Assembly (NCBI GenBank): GCA_010206265.1
Contig: VIQV01000028.1
Location: 32,027 to 96,026 of the forward strand
Reading direction: 5' to 3'
DNA length: 64,000 bases
Source of the DNA: Lachnospiraceae bacterium MD329
GTDB lineage: Bacteria > Bacillota > Clostridia > UBA1381
Shown here: positions 9,937-17,320 of the stretch, piece after piece
How the letters are laid out: each line of letters begins with the position of its first letter
How positions within the stretch are numbered: the stretch's first letter is position 1
Notes under the pieces: generated by a model
Databases searched by the model: none
What the model was told of the DNA's origin: nothing
The model's input: only the letters and a program-made list of their open reading frames with translations
Translations under genes and position numbers: made by a program

Positions 9937-10027
9937 AATTGATTTTTAAAAATGAAAATAGAAATAAAGGGGAAACGAGATACCCTTTAAGAGCATATAT
10001 TAAGCTGTGACCGTGATGAAGATACAT
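9935..10027 (-). CDS. putative 30-codon leader peptide of carAB
   Basis: ATG at 10027 follows AAAAGGAGAGAAACACTT, a strong ribosome site, and the frame runs 30 codons to TGA. The peptide starts MYLHHGHS and ends in a Phe/Leu/Ser-rich run because the RNA there is a long U-rich tract (9970 to 9944 on the minus strand). The stop codon touches the 5' arm of the terminator. This is the arrangement known from the E. coli pyrBI leader, where low UTP makes RNA polymerase pause in the U-tract, so the trailing ribosome catches up and prevents termination. A small hairpin, TAAAGGG with CCCTTTA at about 9989-9965, could be the pause hairpin. Regulation is inferred, not shown. Confidence 0.65.
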   Translation of the reverse strand: MYLHHGHSLIYALKGYLVSPLFLFSFLKIN

Positions 10028-10058
10028 AAGTGTTTCTCTCCTTTTATTCATTTATAAT

Positions 10059-10087
10059 ATTGTACCACTATACGGACAATTTGTCAA
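10059..10087 (-). promoter_or_regulatory. sigma-A promoter of carAB
   Basis: On the minus strand, TTGACA (10087-10082), a 17-base spacer and TACAAT (10064-10059). It lies about 30 bases upstream of the leader ORF start. Confidence 0.9.
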
Positions 10088-10197
10088 TATCCTGTATAGA
10101 ATTTGTAATGATATGTCGAGGTTTGTTAAAAGTTTCTAAAACATATATCTATTGAGCGTTTAACTTTCGGCTTGTTTGCTGAAATAATAAAAATCTA

Positions 10198-10227
10198 TTG
10201 ACAATATACGCTTTAGGGGAGTATAAT
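10198..10227 (+). promoter_or_regulatory. sigma-A promoter of glnB-amt
   Basis: TTGACA (10198-10203), an 18-base spacer and TATAAT (10222-10227). Expected start of transcription is near 10234, giving a leader of about 165 bases before glnB. Confidence 0.85.
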
Positions 10228-10245
10228 GCAGATAAAGTAAATAAC

Positions 10246-10295
10246 CGAACACAAAGGCGTGTTTGCGCAGAGGAATCTGCGCAGACGCGTTTTTT
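10246..10295 (+). promoter_or_regulatory. hexaloop hairpin overlapping terminator 1 in the glnB-amt leader
   Basis: CGAACAC (10246-10252) pairs with GTGTTTG (10259-10265) around the six-base loop AAAGGC, which has A at loop position 1 and G at position 4. The 3' arm of this hairpin is also the 5' side of a strong terminator: TGCGCAGA and TCTGCGCA pair around GGAA (10264-10283), flanked by lower pairing, then GACGCG and a T-run to 10295. The two folds are mutually exclusive. Hexaloops with A1 and G4 are the known recognition feature of ANTAR-domain antiterminators such as NasR and EutV. Confidence 0.7.
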
Positions 10296-10326
10296 AGATT
10301 TTCGGCAGGAACTACTTAATAATATT

Positions 10327-10373
10327 AAGCACAAGGACGTGTTTTCCGTATGAACGGCAGACGCGTCTTTTTT
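10327..10373 (+). promoter_or_regulatory. hexaloop hairpin overlapping terminator 2 in the glnB-amt leader
   Basis: AAGCAC (10327-10332) pairs with GTGTTT (10339-10344) around the loop AAGGAC, again with A1 and G4. The overlapping terminator uses GACGTGT with ACGCGTC, an inner CCGT/ACGG stem (10346-10357) and a T-run to 10373. It repeats the plan of the first element with different apical sequence but preserved pairing. It ends 25 bases before glnB. Confidence 0.7.
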
Positions 10374-10398
10374 GTTTAAAAGAAAGGGGAAATTTGTT

Positions 10399-10749
10399 AT
10401 GGCAGAAATGACAAAAATCGAAATTATTACCAGACAGAGCAAGCTGGAGGAACTTAAGGCGGCTCTTAATGAAATCGGCATTAACGGTATGACAGTGACG
10501 AATGTTCTGGGCTACGGAGCGCAGAAGGGGCAGAAACATCAGTACAGGGGAGTCGAGTATAATGTTGACCTTGTACCGAAAGTAAAGGTTGAAATGGTTG
10601 TATGTACCGTGCCTGTGGACGATGTTGTAAATACGGCAGTGTCGGTACTGCGTACGGGAGAAATTGGTGACGGAAAAATCTTTGTTTCGCCTGTAACGAG
10701 AGTTATTAAGGTGAGAACGGGAGAGGAAGACAGAGAGGCATTATTGTAA
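10399..10749 (+). CDS. glnB: nitrogen regulatory PII protein
   Basis: A 116-residue PII trimer subunit that senses ATP/ADP and 2-oxoglutarate and controls ammonium uptake. The T-loop HQYRGVEYNVDLVPK carries Tyr54, equivalent to the uridylylated Tyr51 of E. coli GlnB, and the C-terminal GEIGDGKIFV and RVRTGE-like RVIKVRTGE motifs form the nucleotide site. ATG 10399 follows AAGGGGA; an earlier in-frame start at 10372 falls in the terminator. The ammonium transporter gene lies 20 bases downstream, so this is probably the GlnK-type partner that plugs it. Expression is likely gated by the leader terminators. Confidence 0.95.
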   Translation: MAEMTKIEIITRQSKLEELKAALNEIGINGMTVTNVLGYGAQKGQKHQYRGVEYNVDLVPKVKVEMVVCTVPVDDVVNTAVSVLRTGEIGDGKIFVSPVTRVIKVRTGEEDREALL

Positions 10750-10769
10750 CTTGGGAGGATTGATGAATT

Positions 10770-12053
10770 ATGAGTACAGAATTATTAACAACGGCGGTTG
10801 ATTGTTTTTGGCTGTTTTTCGGCGGCGTACTGGTGTTTTTTATGCAAACAGGATTTACAATGGTTGAGGCGGGTTTTACGAGAAGTAAGAACACCGGTAA
10901 TATTATAATGAAGAATATAGTTGACTTTATGTTCGGTTCAATCATTTATTGGGTGATTGGCTACGGGCTTATGTACGGTAAAGGTAACGGATTTATCGGT
11001 ATACCGTTTGGAGATATGTTTATGAACGGTATGGCAGGAGCGGAGAATATGGACTATACGGCTCTGTTTTTCCAGACGGTATTCTGTGCGACTTCGGCAA
11101 CGATTGTATCGGGAGCAATGGCTGAACGTACAAACTTTAAGGCATATTGTATTTACAGCGCGGCTATTTCACTTTTCATTTATCCGATTGCAGGTCACTG
11201 GGTATGGGGCGGAGGCTGGCTGAGTGAAATAGGTTTTCACGATTTTGCAGGTTCAGCAATTGTACATATGCTCGGCGGTACGCTCTCATTTGTTGGTGCG
11301 GCAATTCTTGGTCCTAGAATCGGCAAGTACACAAAGGATGGCAGGACAAACGTTATCCCAGGTCACAATATTCTTATCGGAGCACTCGGAGTTCTTATTC
11401 TGTGGGTAGGCTGGTTTGGTTTTAACCCTGCGTCAACGGGAGGTTTGTCAGACGGCGGTGTGCAAACGGCGGCAAAGGTGTTCATAACTACAAATCTTGC
11501 GGCTTGTACAGCGGCAATCGTTACAATGTTCTTTACTTGGTTCCGTTATGGTAAGCCTGATGTTTCAATGACGTTGAACGGTGTGCTCGGAGGACTTGTT
11601 GCAATCACGGCTCCGTGTGATCTTGTAACTCCGTTTGCGTCAATTATTATTGGAGCTGTCGGCGCGATACTTATGTGTCTTTCGATTCCGTTTATTGATA
11701 CAAAGCTGAAAATTGATGACCCTGTAGGTGCAATCAGTGTTCACGGTGTATGCGGATTGTGGGGGACGCTGTCGGTTGGCTTGTTTGCAAGTGATACAAC
11801 TGCAGGAGCAGAGCTTTTGGGCTTGTTCTACGGCGGAGGATTAAAAACCTTGGGCGTTCAGGCGCTGGGCGCAGTGTCGCTTATCGCGTGGGCGGCAGTA
11901 ATCGGCGCAGTGTTGTTCCTTGTGCTGAGGAAGGTAGGAATACTTCGTGCAACTCCGCGCGAGGAGGTTGAAGGACTGGATTCGACCGAACACGGTCTTG
12001 CGTCGGCTTACCCCGACTTTGTAACCTCATATAACGAGAATAAGTCGTTCTAA
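10770..12053 (+). CDS. amt: ammonium transporter (Amt family)
   Basis: A 427-residue polytopic membrane protein of the Amt/Mep/Rh family. It has the expected set of about eleven hydrophobic helices and family motifs such as GFTMVEAGF near the N-terminus, AGHWVWGGGWL, AGSAIVHMLGG with a pore histidine, WVGWFGFNPAS, and DDPVGAISVHGVCGLWG with the second pore histidine. The cytoplasmic tail ends shortly after a TPREEVEGLD segment. It carries ammonium into the cell and should be blocked by the PII protein encoded immediately upstream when nitrogen is plentiful. Start ATG 10770 follows GGGAGG. Confidence 0.96.
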   Translation: MSTELLTTAVDCFWLFFGGVLVFFMQTGFTMVEAGFTRSKNTGNIIMKNIVDFMFGSIIYWVIGYGLMYGKGNGFIGIPFGDMFMNGMAGAENMDYTALFFQTVFCATSATIVSGAMAERTNFKAYCIYSAAISLFIYPIAGHWVWGGGWLSEIGFHDFAGSAIVHMLGGTLSFVGAAILGPRIGKYTKDGRTNVIPGHNILIGALGVLILWVGWFGFNPASTGGLSDGGVQTAAKVFITTNLAACTAAIVTMFFTWFRYGKPDVSMTLNGVLGGLVAITAPCDLVTPFASIIIGAVGAILMCLSIPFIDTKLKIDDPVGAISVHGVCGLWGTLSVGLFASDTTAGAELLGLFYGGGLKTLGVQALGAVSLIAWAAVIGAVLFLVLRKVGILRATPREEVEGLDSTEHGLASAYPDFVTSYNENKSF

Positions 12054-12092
12054 ATTTGTTTAATCTTGTTAAAAATTGATATAACCTCCTTG

Positions 12093-12118
12093 GAGGACTG
12101 CAAAAGCGGTCCTCTTTT
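12093..12118 (+). terminator. intrinsic terminator of glnB-amt
   Basis: GAGGACTGC (12093-12101) pairs with GCGGTCCTC (12106-12114) around AAAA, followed by TTTT. The stem closely resembles the terminator at 15824-15848. Confidence 0.8.
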
Positions 12119-12138
12119 CTTGTATAGAAATATAATAT

Positions 12139-12167
12139 TTGACAATTAAATAATATAGGTGTATAAT
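12139..12167 (+). promoter_or_regulatory. sigma-A promoter for the secreted-protein gene
   Basis: TTGACA (12139-12144), a 17-base spacer and TATAAT (12162-12167). The implied 5' leader before the start codon at 12398 is about 220 bases, unusually long for this window. Confidence 0.8.
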
Positions 12168-12237
12168 GTATTAAATTGGCAAAATGTATTTACAGAAATT
12201 TATATTTTTGAGATACAATACAAATTGAATAGTTGTG

Positions 12238-12359
12238 CTATAAACAATAGCGCACATAATTGTTTGCAAGGAATTTTATCTGCAAAGGAGGAATAATTTA
12301 AAAATAGTACAAAAAAGGAGGATTGACAACATATCCTATAAATAATAGTGCACATTGTT
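12238..12359 (+). repeat. duplicated small hairpin element in a long 5' leader
   Basis: The 20-base element CTATAAAYAATAGYGCACAT occurs at 12238-12257 and again at 12336-12355. Each copy sits in a possible hairpin: AACAAT with ATTGTT (12243-12264) and AATAAT with ATTGTT (12341-12359), with AGYGCAC in the loop. Between the copies are two GGAGG sequences (near 12287 and 12317) with no convincing ORF after them, and a TTTGCA/TGCAAA stem. The 12054-12397 gap thus holds a terminator, a promoter and this leader. Confidence 0.5.
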
Positions 12360-12397
12360 TAGATAAAAATTTATAAAGACACAAAAGGAGAAAAATT

Positions 12398-14062
12398 ATG
12401 AAAAAACAATTAAGAAAAGTAGTGGCAATGGCTATAACTGCCGTAATGGCGGTATCTGCAATCAGTGTTAATGCGTTAGCGGTTGATGACAGCAATGAAG
12501 TGGTATATACTTATATGCAGGATAATCAAGAGATAAATATTACCCAAGCTGATTTGGATGCAGGACACTGGGATAAAGAGGCACTGGGGGATACTGCACC
12601 TGTAATATATGAAGATTTCCCAATGAGGATGACAGGTTTTGTAAATGATTTTGCAGAACTTTCATTAGACATCGTTTATTTGAAAAAAATAGAAGAGATA
12701 GAATCTGTCAGTCTGAAAATTACGGATTTGTCAAATGAATCTGTTATATTTGATAATAAAATTATTCAGCAAAGTTTTTATTCACCTGTTTTAAAAATAG
12801 ACGGACAGTATGAAGTAAAATTAACAGAAGTAGTTGACGGTGAGGCTAGTGAATATACACGAATTGTATGCGTTAATAAGATAATAGCAGAAATGCCTGA
12901 ATATGTAACTAATCCAACAAATGAAAATAATGGAGAAATTTTGATTGCAGATGTTGAGATTTTAAGAACAGGTCAAACAGTGAATGAAGATGGTCAAATT
13001 GTTATTGATCCATCTATAGCAACTTATGATAAGGTACCTGCAAATGAATTTAAGAACTACTGTAATTCATTATCTGCTGAGAAAACTTATCGTATATTTG
13101 CGACTGATGGTAATAGACAGTATGGAGGCTTTTTCTCAAAGCTAAATGGTCCTGCAATATATGATTTGACGATAGAGGTACATACTTGGGAGGATATAAA
13201 TACACCTGTTCCGCTGACTTTACCTAATATTACAATAGATGAGGTTAAAAGTAATGCTGAAGACATTAACATAGGGGACGGTAGCTATAGATTAAGAGAT
13301 AATTCAAAAACTGGTGGTTATGCTGCATATTGTGTATCTTTACCGGATTCATATGTTGGTGAAAATGCACCCAATGCACAGTTTAGAATTAAAGTTACTG
13401 GAACATCACAAGTGGCAATGAAAGTTTGGAGTTCCTTAAATAACAATACTCCTGTATTCAAAAGGACAATAACATCATCAAATAATGAAAATTCAGCTGT
13501 ATTTAATATATATACAAGTGAATATAAAAAATCAGCGAAGTGGCTGTCATTTTATGTGATGATATACTTCCCATCTGCAACAGATGGATATGGAATGATA
13601 AATATAGAGCCTGTAAGTGGATATGAAGATGATGTGACAGGTTCAATATATGAGGCATATAATGGTGCAAGTTTGTATCGTGAATTAGATAATACAGAAT
13701 TTATGATGAGAGATGCTTGGGATATTGATGCTTTCTATATAGATTATTGGGGCAGTGATTATCAGGCATATAAGGTTGAACTGAAGAATAGAAGTTTAGC
13801 AGATCAAGCATTATTGGAAAGCGGAACAACTGTAAAGGGTTCTTCGACAAAAATCTTAACAGTTTGGTCGGTTAGTGAAAATAATAATGTACTGGTTTGG
13901 TCGGCAAATAATACATATACAATACCAAAAAATGTTGATATGGCTATATATTGTGATCCTGCAAAGAGGTTTGATAACGCAATAACAATACAACGAGAAA
14001 TAAATTCGGGAAGTGTAACATCAGAGTATTATCAATTATCATATAAAATGTTGGGACAATAA
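12398..14062 (+). CDS. secreted protein of unknown function
   Basis: A 554-residue protein with a clear Sec signal peptide (basic MKKQLRK, a hydrophobic core, and a likely cut after the VNALA segment near residue 28). I do not recognise the mature part. It is acidic, rich in Asn, Asp, Ser, Thr and Tyr, has no cysteine pattern, LPxTG motif or transmembrane anchor, and looks like a beta-rich extracellular protein. The codon choice is more AT-rich than neighbouring genes (many AAT, TAT, ATA codons), which suggests recent acquisition or low expression selection. AAAAGGAG precedes ATG 12398. It is followed after 28 bases by another secreted protein, so both may share the promoter at 12139. Confidence 0.8.
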   Translation: MKKQLRKVVAMAITAVMAVSAISVNALAVDDSNEVVYTYMQDNQEINITQADLDAGHWDKEALGDTAPVIYEDFPMRMTGFVNDFAELSLDIVYLKKIEEIESVSLKITDLSNESVIFDNKIIQQSFYSPVLKIDGQYEVKLTEVVDGEASEYTRIVCVNKIIAEMPEYVTNPTNENNGEILIADVEILRTGQTVNEDGQIVIDPSIATYDKVPANEFKNYCNSLSAEKTYRIFATDGNRQYGGFFSKLNGPAIYDLTIEVHTWEDINTPVPLTLPNITIDEVKSNAEDINIGDGSYRLRDNSKTGGYAAYCVSLPDSYVGENAPNAQFRIKVTGTSQVAMKVWSSLNNNTPVFKRTITSSNNENSAVFNIYTSEYKKSAKWLSFYVMIYFPSATDGYGMINIEPVSGYEDDVTGSIYEAYNGASLYRELDNTEFMMRDAWDIDAFYIDYWGSDYQAYKVELKNRSLADQALLESGTTVKGSSTKILTVWSVSENNNVLVWSANNTYTIPKNVDMAIYCDPAKRFDNAITIQREINSGSVTSEYYQLSYKMLGQ

Positions 14063-14090
14063 TTAAAAATATTTAAGAGGTGTATTTCTA

Positions 14091-15818
14091 ATGAAACAGA
14101 AACTAATATCAGTTATAACATTATTGGCAATGCTTATGTCAATAATGGGAATGGCGGTGTCGGCGGCGGACAAAATTCCTGATGATACTGAACAAAAAGG
14201 AGATTTTATTTATCTTAAAGGAACAAATAAAATTCTTGCATATGTCGGAGAATCAGGAATATGTGAAGTTCCCGAAAATACGGAAATAAAAAGCCTGTAT
14301 AATAAAAATCTACCTGCAAAACCTGTAAAAAAGCTGGTTATAAACAGTGGTGTAAAATTGACGGCACTATATGACGAGCTTGCAGACCTAAAGGAAGTTG
14401 AAATAAATGAGGGTATTACCGAAATACCGAGCAATTTTTTAGAAGATTGTCCGACAGTTGAAAGCGTAAGCTTTCCGAACAGCCTTGATACGATAGGTGA
14501 ATCATCATTTATGAACTGCAAAAGTCTTAAATCAATAAATTGGGGCAATGGCTTGCAGTCGATAGGTACATACGCGTTTTTCGGAGCGAAAGCACTGTCG
14601 GGAGATTTAATAATTCCTGATACGGTTACAAATATGGGAGAGGAAGTATTTGCTGAGTGCGGTAATCTGGATAAGGTTCATTTATCTGATAATCTTACCT
14701 ATACACCGTCTAAAAGCTATATTACTTCTCCTAGTTGGTTCAGAGGAACGTCTGTCAAGGAAATAAATATTCCTGACGCAATGCTAAAAAATCCGCCATA
14801 TCTGTTAGCAGATGAAATCACCTTTAATTCTGATATGACAGTCAAAATATTTAAGGCGGTTCAGGGCTCAAATTGGTGTAAGGATAAATACTTAAAAGGA
14901 AAAACCGATAAGAGTATGGGAAATTATAAGGATTACGCAGTTGCTGAAAATACAGTCCTTAAATATATCGGAAATGATAAAAAACCTGTAGTGCCTGAGG
15001 GGATTAAGTCAATAGCAGGTTATGCGTTTGCGTATCTTGATATTGAAACGGTTACACTGCCGAAGTCGCTTGAAACTATTGAAAACAGCGCGTTTGCGTG
15101 GGCGGCTTTAAAAGAGGTGGTTATACCTGAAAATGTAAAGGAAGTAAGCGAGGGCGCGTTTAGAGAATGTCAATTAATCGAAAAGGTTGTGTTTGAGGGG
15201 GCGCCTGTTGTTGGTTCGGCTTTTGCAGAAAGCGGATTTTTAACAAGAGATAATGTAATTCTGAAAAATTCATCAATAAAGTTGGATAAAGATTTTTATA
15301 TGTTTGAGGGCGTAGAAAATAACCTTGATGAATATTATCGTATGCTGTCGGAACACGGAACCGTGATTGACAAAATTCCGAGCGTAACGCCCAAAGCTAC
15401 GGCAACACCTACAGTTAAGCCGCAGGAAACGGCAGAGCCTGACGTTACGGCAACACCTGTGCCAGACAAGCTTACCGTTAAGGGTGGCGACATTATAACT
15501 ATAAAAGTAAATAATAAGCCTGTTACCTTCCCCGACGCGCAGCCGTTTGTAGACGGCAACGACCGCACGCAAGTGCCTGTCCGCGCAGTGTCAGAACTGC
15601 TGAATTGTAAAGTTGACTGGCAGCAGGACATAAAGACGGCGGTTATAACAAAAGAAAACGGAGATGTCGTAAAAATCACGCTTGACAGCGATATTATGAC
15701 GCTGAATGAGAGAGAGATAAAAATGGATACTACGGCAATCTTAAAGGACGACAGAACATTTATTCCCGTACGCTTTGTAGCCGAAGCGCTCGGCTTGACG
15801 GTCGATTGGGAGGAATAA
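14091..15818 (+). CDS. secreted BspA-type leucine-rich repeat protein with copper-amine-oxidase-N-like domain
   Basis: A 575-residue exported protein. A signal peptide covers about residues 1-25. Residues 60-380 carry BspA/LRR_5-type repeats (LEEC.NL, IPSNFLEDCPTVESVSFPN, GESSFMNCKSLKSI, ENSAFAWAALKEVVIPENV). A Thr/Pro-rich linker follows near 435-465, then a C-terminal domain like the copper amine oxidase N-terminal domain (TQVPVRAVSELLNCKVDW, FIPVRFVAEALGLTVDW), a common extracellular module in Clostridia that does not by itself imply oxidase activity. It likely binds surface or environmental ligands. ATG 14091 follows AAGAGG, and it lies 28 bases after the upstream secreted-protein gene. 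Confidence 0.88.
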   Translation: MKQKLISVITLLAMLMSIMGMAVSAADKIPDDTEQKGDFIYLKGTNKILAYVGESGICEVPENTEIKSLYNKNLPAKPVKKLVINSGVKLTALYDELADLKEVEINEGITEIPSNFLEDCPTVESVSFPNSLDTIGESSFMNCKSLKSINWGNGLQSIGTYAFFGAKALSGDLIIPDTVTNMGEEVFAECGNLDKVHLSDNLTYTPSKSYITSPSWFRGTSVKEINIPDAMLKNPPYLLADEITFNSDMTVKIFKAVQGSNWCKDKYLKGKTDKSMGNYKDYAVAENTVLKYIGNDKKPVVPEGIKSIAGYAFAYLDIETVTLPKSLETIENSAFAWAALKEVVIPENVKEVSEGAFRECQLIEKVVFEGAPVVGSAFAESGFLTRDNVILKNSSIKLDKDFYMFEGVENNLDEYYRMLSEHGTVIDKIPSVTPKATATPTVKPQETAEPDVTATPVPDKLTVKGGDIITIKVNNKPVTFPDAQPFVDGNDRTQVPVRAVSELLNCKVDWQQDIKTAVITKENGDVVKITLDSDIMTLNEREIKMDTTAILKDDRTFIPVRFVAEALGLTVDWEE

Positions 15819-15823
15819 TAACG

Positions 15824-15848
15824 GAGGACTGCAATGCAGTCCTCTTTT
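15824..15848 (+). terminator. intrinsic terminator after the LRR protein gene
   Basis: GAGGACTGC (15824-15832) pairs with GCAGTCCTC (15836-15844), followed by TTTT. The stem almost repeats the amt terminator at 12093. Confidence 0.8.
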
Positions 15849-15864
15849 ATATGCAATTTCGAGA

Positions 15865-15893
15865 TTGACTATATAAATGTGTTGTGTTACAAT
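15865..15893 (+). promoter_or_regulatory. sigma-A promoter of the MATE transporter gene
   Basis: TTGACT (15865-15870), a 17-base spacer and TACAAT (15888-15893). The upstream TTG at 15896 would lie before the transcript start, which supports ATG 15929 as the real start. Confidence 0.85.
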
Positions 15894-15928
15894 AATTGTT
15901 AAACTACATATGGAATTGGGGAATAAAA

Positions 15929-17287
15929 ATGAAAGCGAAAAGTTTGAAAAAGGAAATGGATTTAATCCACGGTTCGTTGTGGGATAAAATACTTATATTT
16001 GCGCTGCCACTGGCGGCAAGCAGTATTTTACAGCAATTGTTTAACTCGGCAGACGTGGCGGTGGTCGGTCAGTTCGCGGGAAGCCGCGCTTTAGCGGCTG
16101 TCGGCAGTAACGGCGCGGTAATAAATCTGCTTGTAAATATATTTGTCGGTCTTTCAGTCGGCGCAAACGTCATTATCGCAAGGTATCTCGGTGAAGGAAA
16201 TAAGAAAAAGGTGGGAGATGCCGTACATACAGCTGTGCTTGTGTCTTTAATCAGCGGAGTTTTGCTGACTGCGGTGGGTTTGCTTGTGACGCATCCTATT
16301 CTGGATATGATGTCAACGCCTGATGATATTATTGAACTGGCTACCGTTTATTTAAGAATTTATTTTTTAGGGATGCCTTTTATAATGCTGTATAATTTCG
16401 GCGCGGCAATTCTGAGAAGTATAGGTGATACAAAACGTCCGTTTTTGTGTTTATTGGTTTCGGGCATTGTAAATGTACTGCTTAATTTGTTTTTTGTAAT
16501 AGTATGTAAGCTGAGTGTTGCAGGAGTAGGAATTGCAACGGTTATTTCAAATGTTATAAGTTCCGGAATGGTGCTGTATTTCCTTACGCACGAGGAAGGC
16601 GCGATAAGAGTATCTTTAAAAAAGCTTAGAATAGATAAAAAAATTCTTAAAGAAATATCTAAAATAGGACTTCCTGCAGGACTGCAGGGCGTAGTGTTTT
16701 CATTTTCGAATATATGTGTGCAGTCTGCGCTTAACAGTCTTGGCTCTGACGCGGTTGCAGGAAGTGCGGCGGCATTAAACTTTGAATATTTTGTCTATTT
16801 CTTGCTTAATGCTTTTACTCAGGCTTGTGTCACTTTTATGAGCCAGAATTATGGCGCGGGAGAGTTTGAACGCTGCAGGAAAATAACGCGTATATGCGCG
16901 GCAATGGGATTTGCATTTTCAACGGCATTAAGTCTTGTATTCTATCTGCTTGGAGAGAATGCACTGCGTTTTTACACAACAGAACCTGCGGTAATGGAAA
17001 TAGGACTTATAAGAATGAAATACTGTCTGCTAATGCAGTTTGTGAGTGTATTTATGGACGTTTTCTCAGGAAGTTTAAGAGGACTGGGGTATTCACTTAT
17101 GCCAGCTCTTATCTCGCTTGCGAGTTCGTGCGGTATCAGGCTTTTATGGATTTACACTATATTTCCCCAAATGCCAAATTTCCAAATGCTTGTCAGTGTT
17201 TACCCGATAAGCTGGCTGTTCGGTTCGGCTGGAACGGTAATTGCGTATCTTATAATCAGCAGACGTATTTTAATAAGAAGAACATAA
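15929..17287 (+). CDS. MATE-family efflux transporter
   Basis: A 452-residue inner-membrane protein with about twelve hydrophobic helices and the MATE layout. Recognisable parts are LPLAASSILQQLFNSADVAVVGQF in helix 1-2 and its second-half counterpart GLPAGLQGVVFSFSNICVQSALNSLG near residue 245. It exports drugs or metabolites using a sodium or proton gradient; substrate is unknown. It has its own promoter and a terminator shared with the convergent NFACT gene. ATG 15929 was preferred over an earlier TTG that overlaps the promoter. Confidence 0.93.
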   Translation: MKAKSLKKEMDLIHGSLWDKILIFALPLAASSILQQLFNSADVAVVGQFAGSRALAAVGSNGAVINLLVNIFVGLSVGANVIIARYLGEGNKKKVGDAVHTAVLVSLISGVLLTAVGLLVTHPILDMMSTPDDIIELATVYLRIYFLGMPFIMLYNFGAAILRSIGDTKRPFLCLLVSGIVNVLLNLFFVIVCKLSVAGVGIATVISNVISSGMVLYFLTHEEGAIRVSLKKLRIDKKILKEISKIGLPAGLQGVVFSFSNICVQSALNSLGSDAVAGSAAALNFEYFVYFLLNAFTQACVTFMSQNYGAGEFERCRKITRICAAMGFAFSTALSLVFYLLGENALRFYTTEPAVMEIGLIRMKYCLLMQFVSVFMDVFSGSLRGLGYSLMPALISLASSCGIRLLWIYTIFPQMPNFQMLVSVYPISWLFGSAGTVIAYLIISRRILIRRT

Positions 17288-17290
17288 AAT

Positions 17291-17320
17291 AAAAATAGCA
17301 GCACGTGCTGCTATTTTTTT
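17291..17320. terminator. bidirectional terminator between MATE and NFACT genes
   Basis: AAAAATAGCAGCAC is followed directly by its complement GTGCTGCTATTTTT, a near-perfect palindrome (17291-17318) with T-runs on both strands. It overlaps the 3' end of the minus-strand gene. Confidence 0.85.

Noticed and set aside
9880..10087. PyrR-binding or T-box riboswitch in the carAB leader
   Set aside because: I looked for a PyrR-type loop and for the conserved T-box sequence and saw neither; the leader-ORF plus U-tract fits better.
12284..12352. tiny ORFs after the GGAGG motifs in the 12.3 kb leader
   Set aside because: The only possible start, a TTG two bases after GGAGG, is too close to the ribosome site and gives about 17 codons with no support.
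15335..15856. 173-codon minus-strand frame opposite the LRR protein gene
   Set aside because: Antisense to conserved copper-amine-oxidase-N motifs and runs through a terminator; no promoter or ribosome site.
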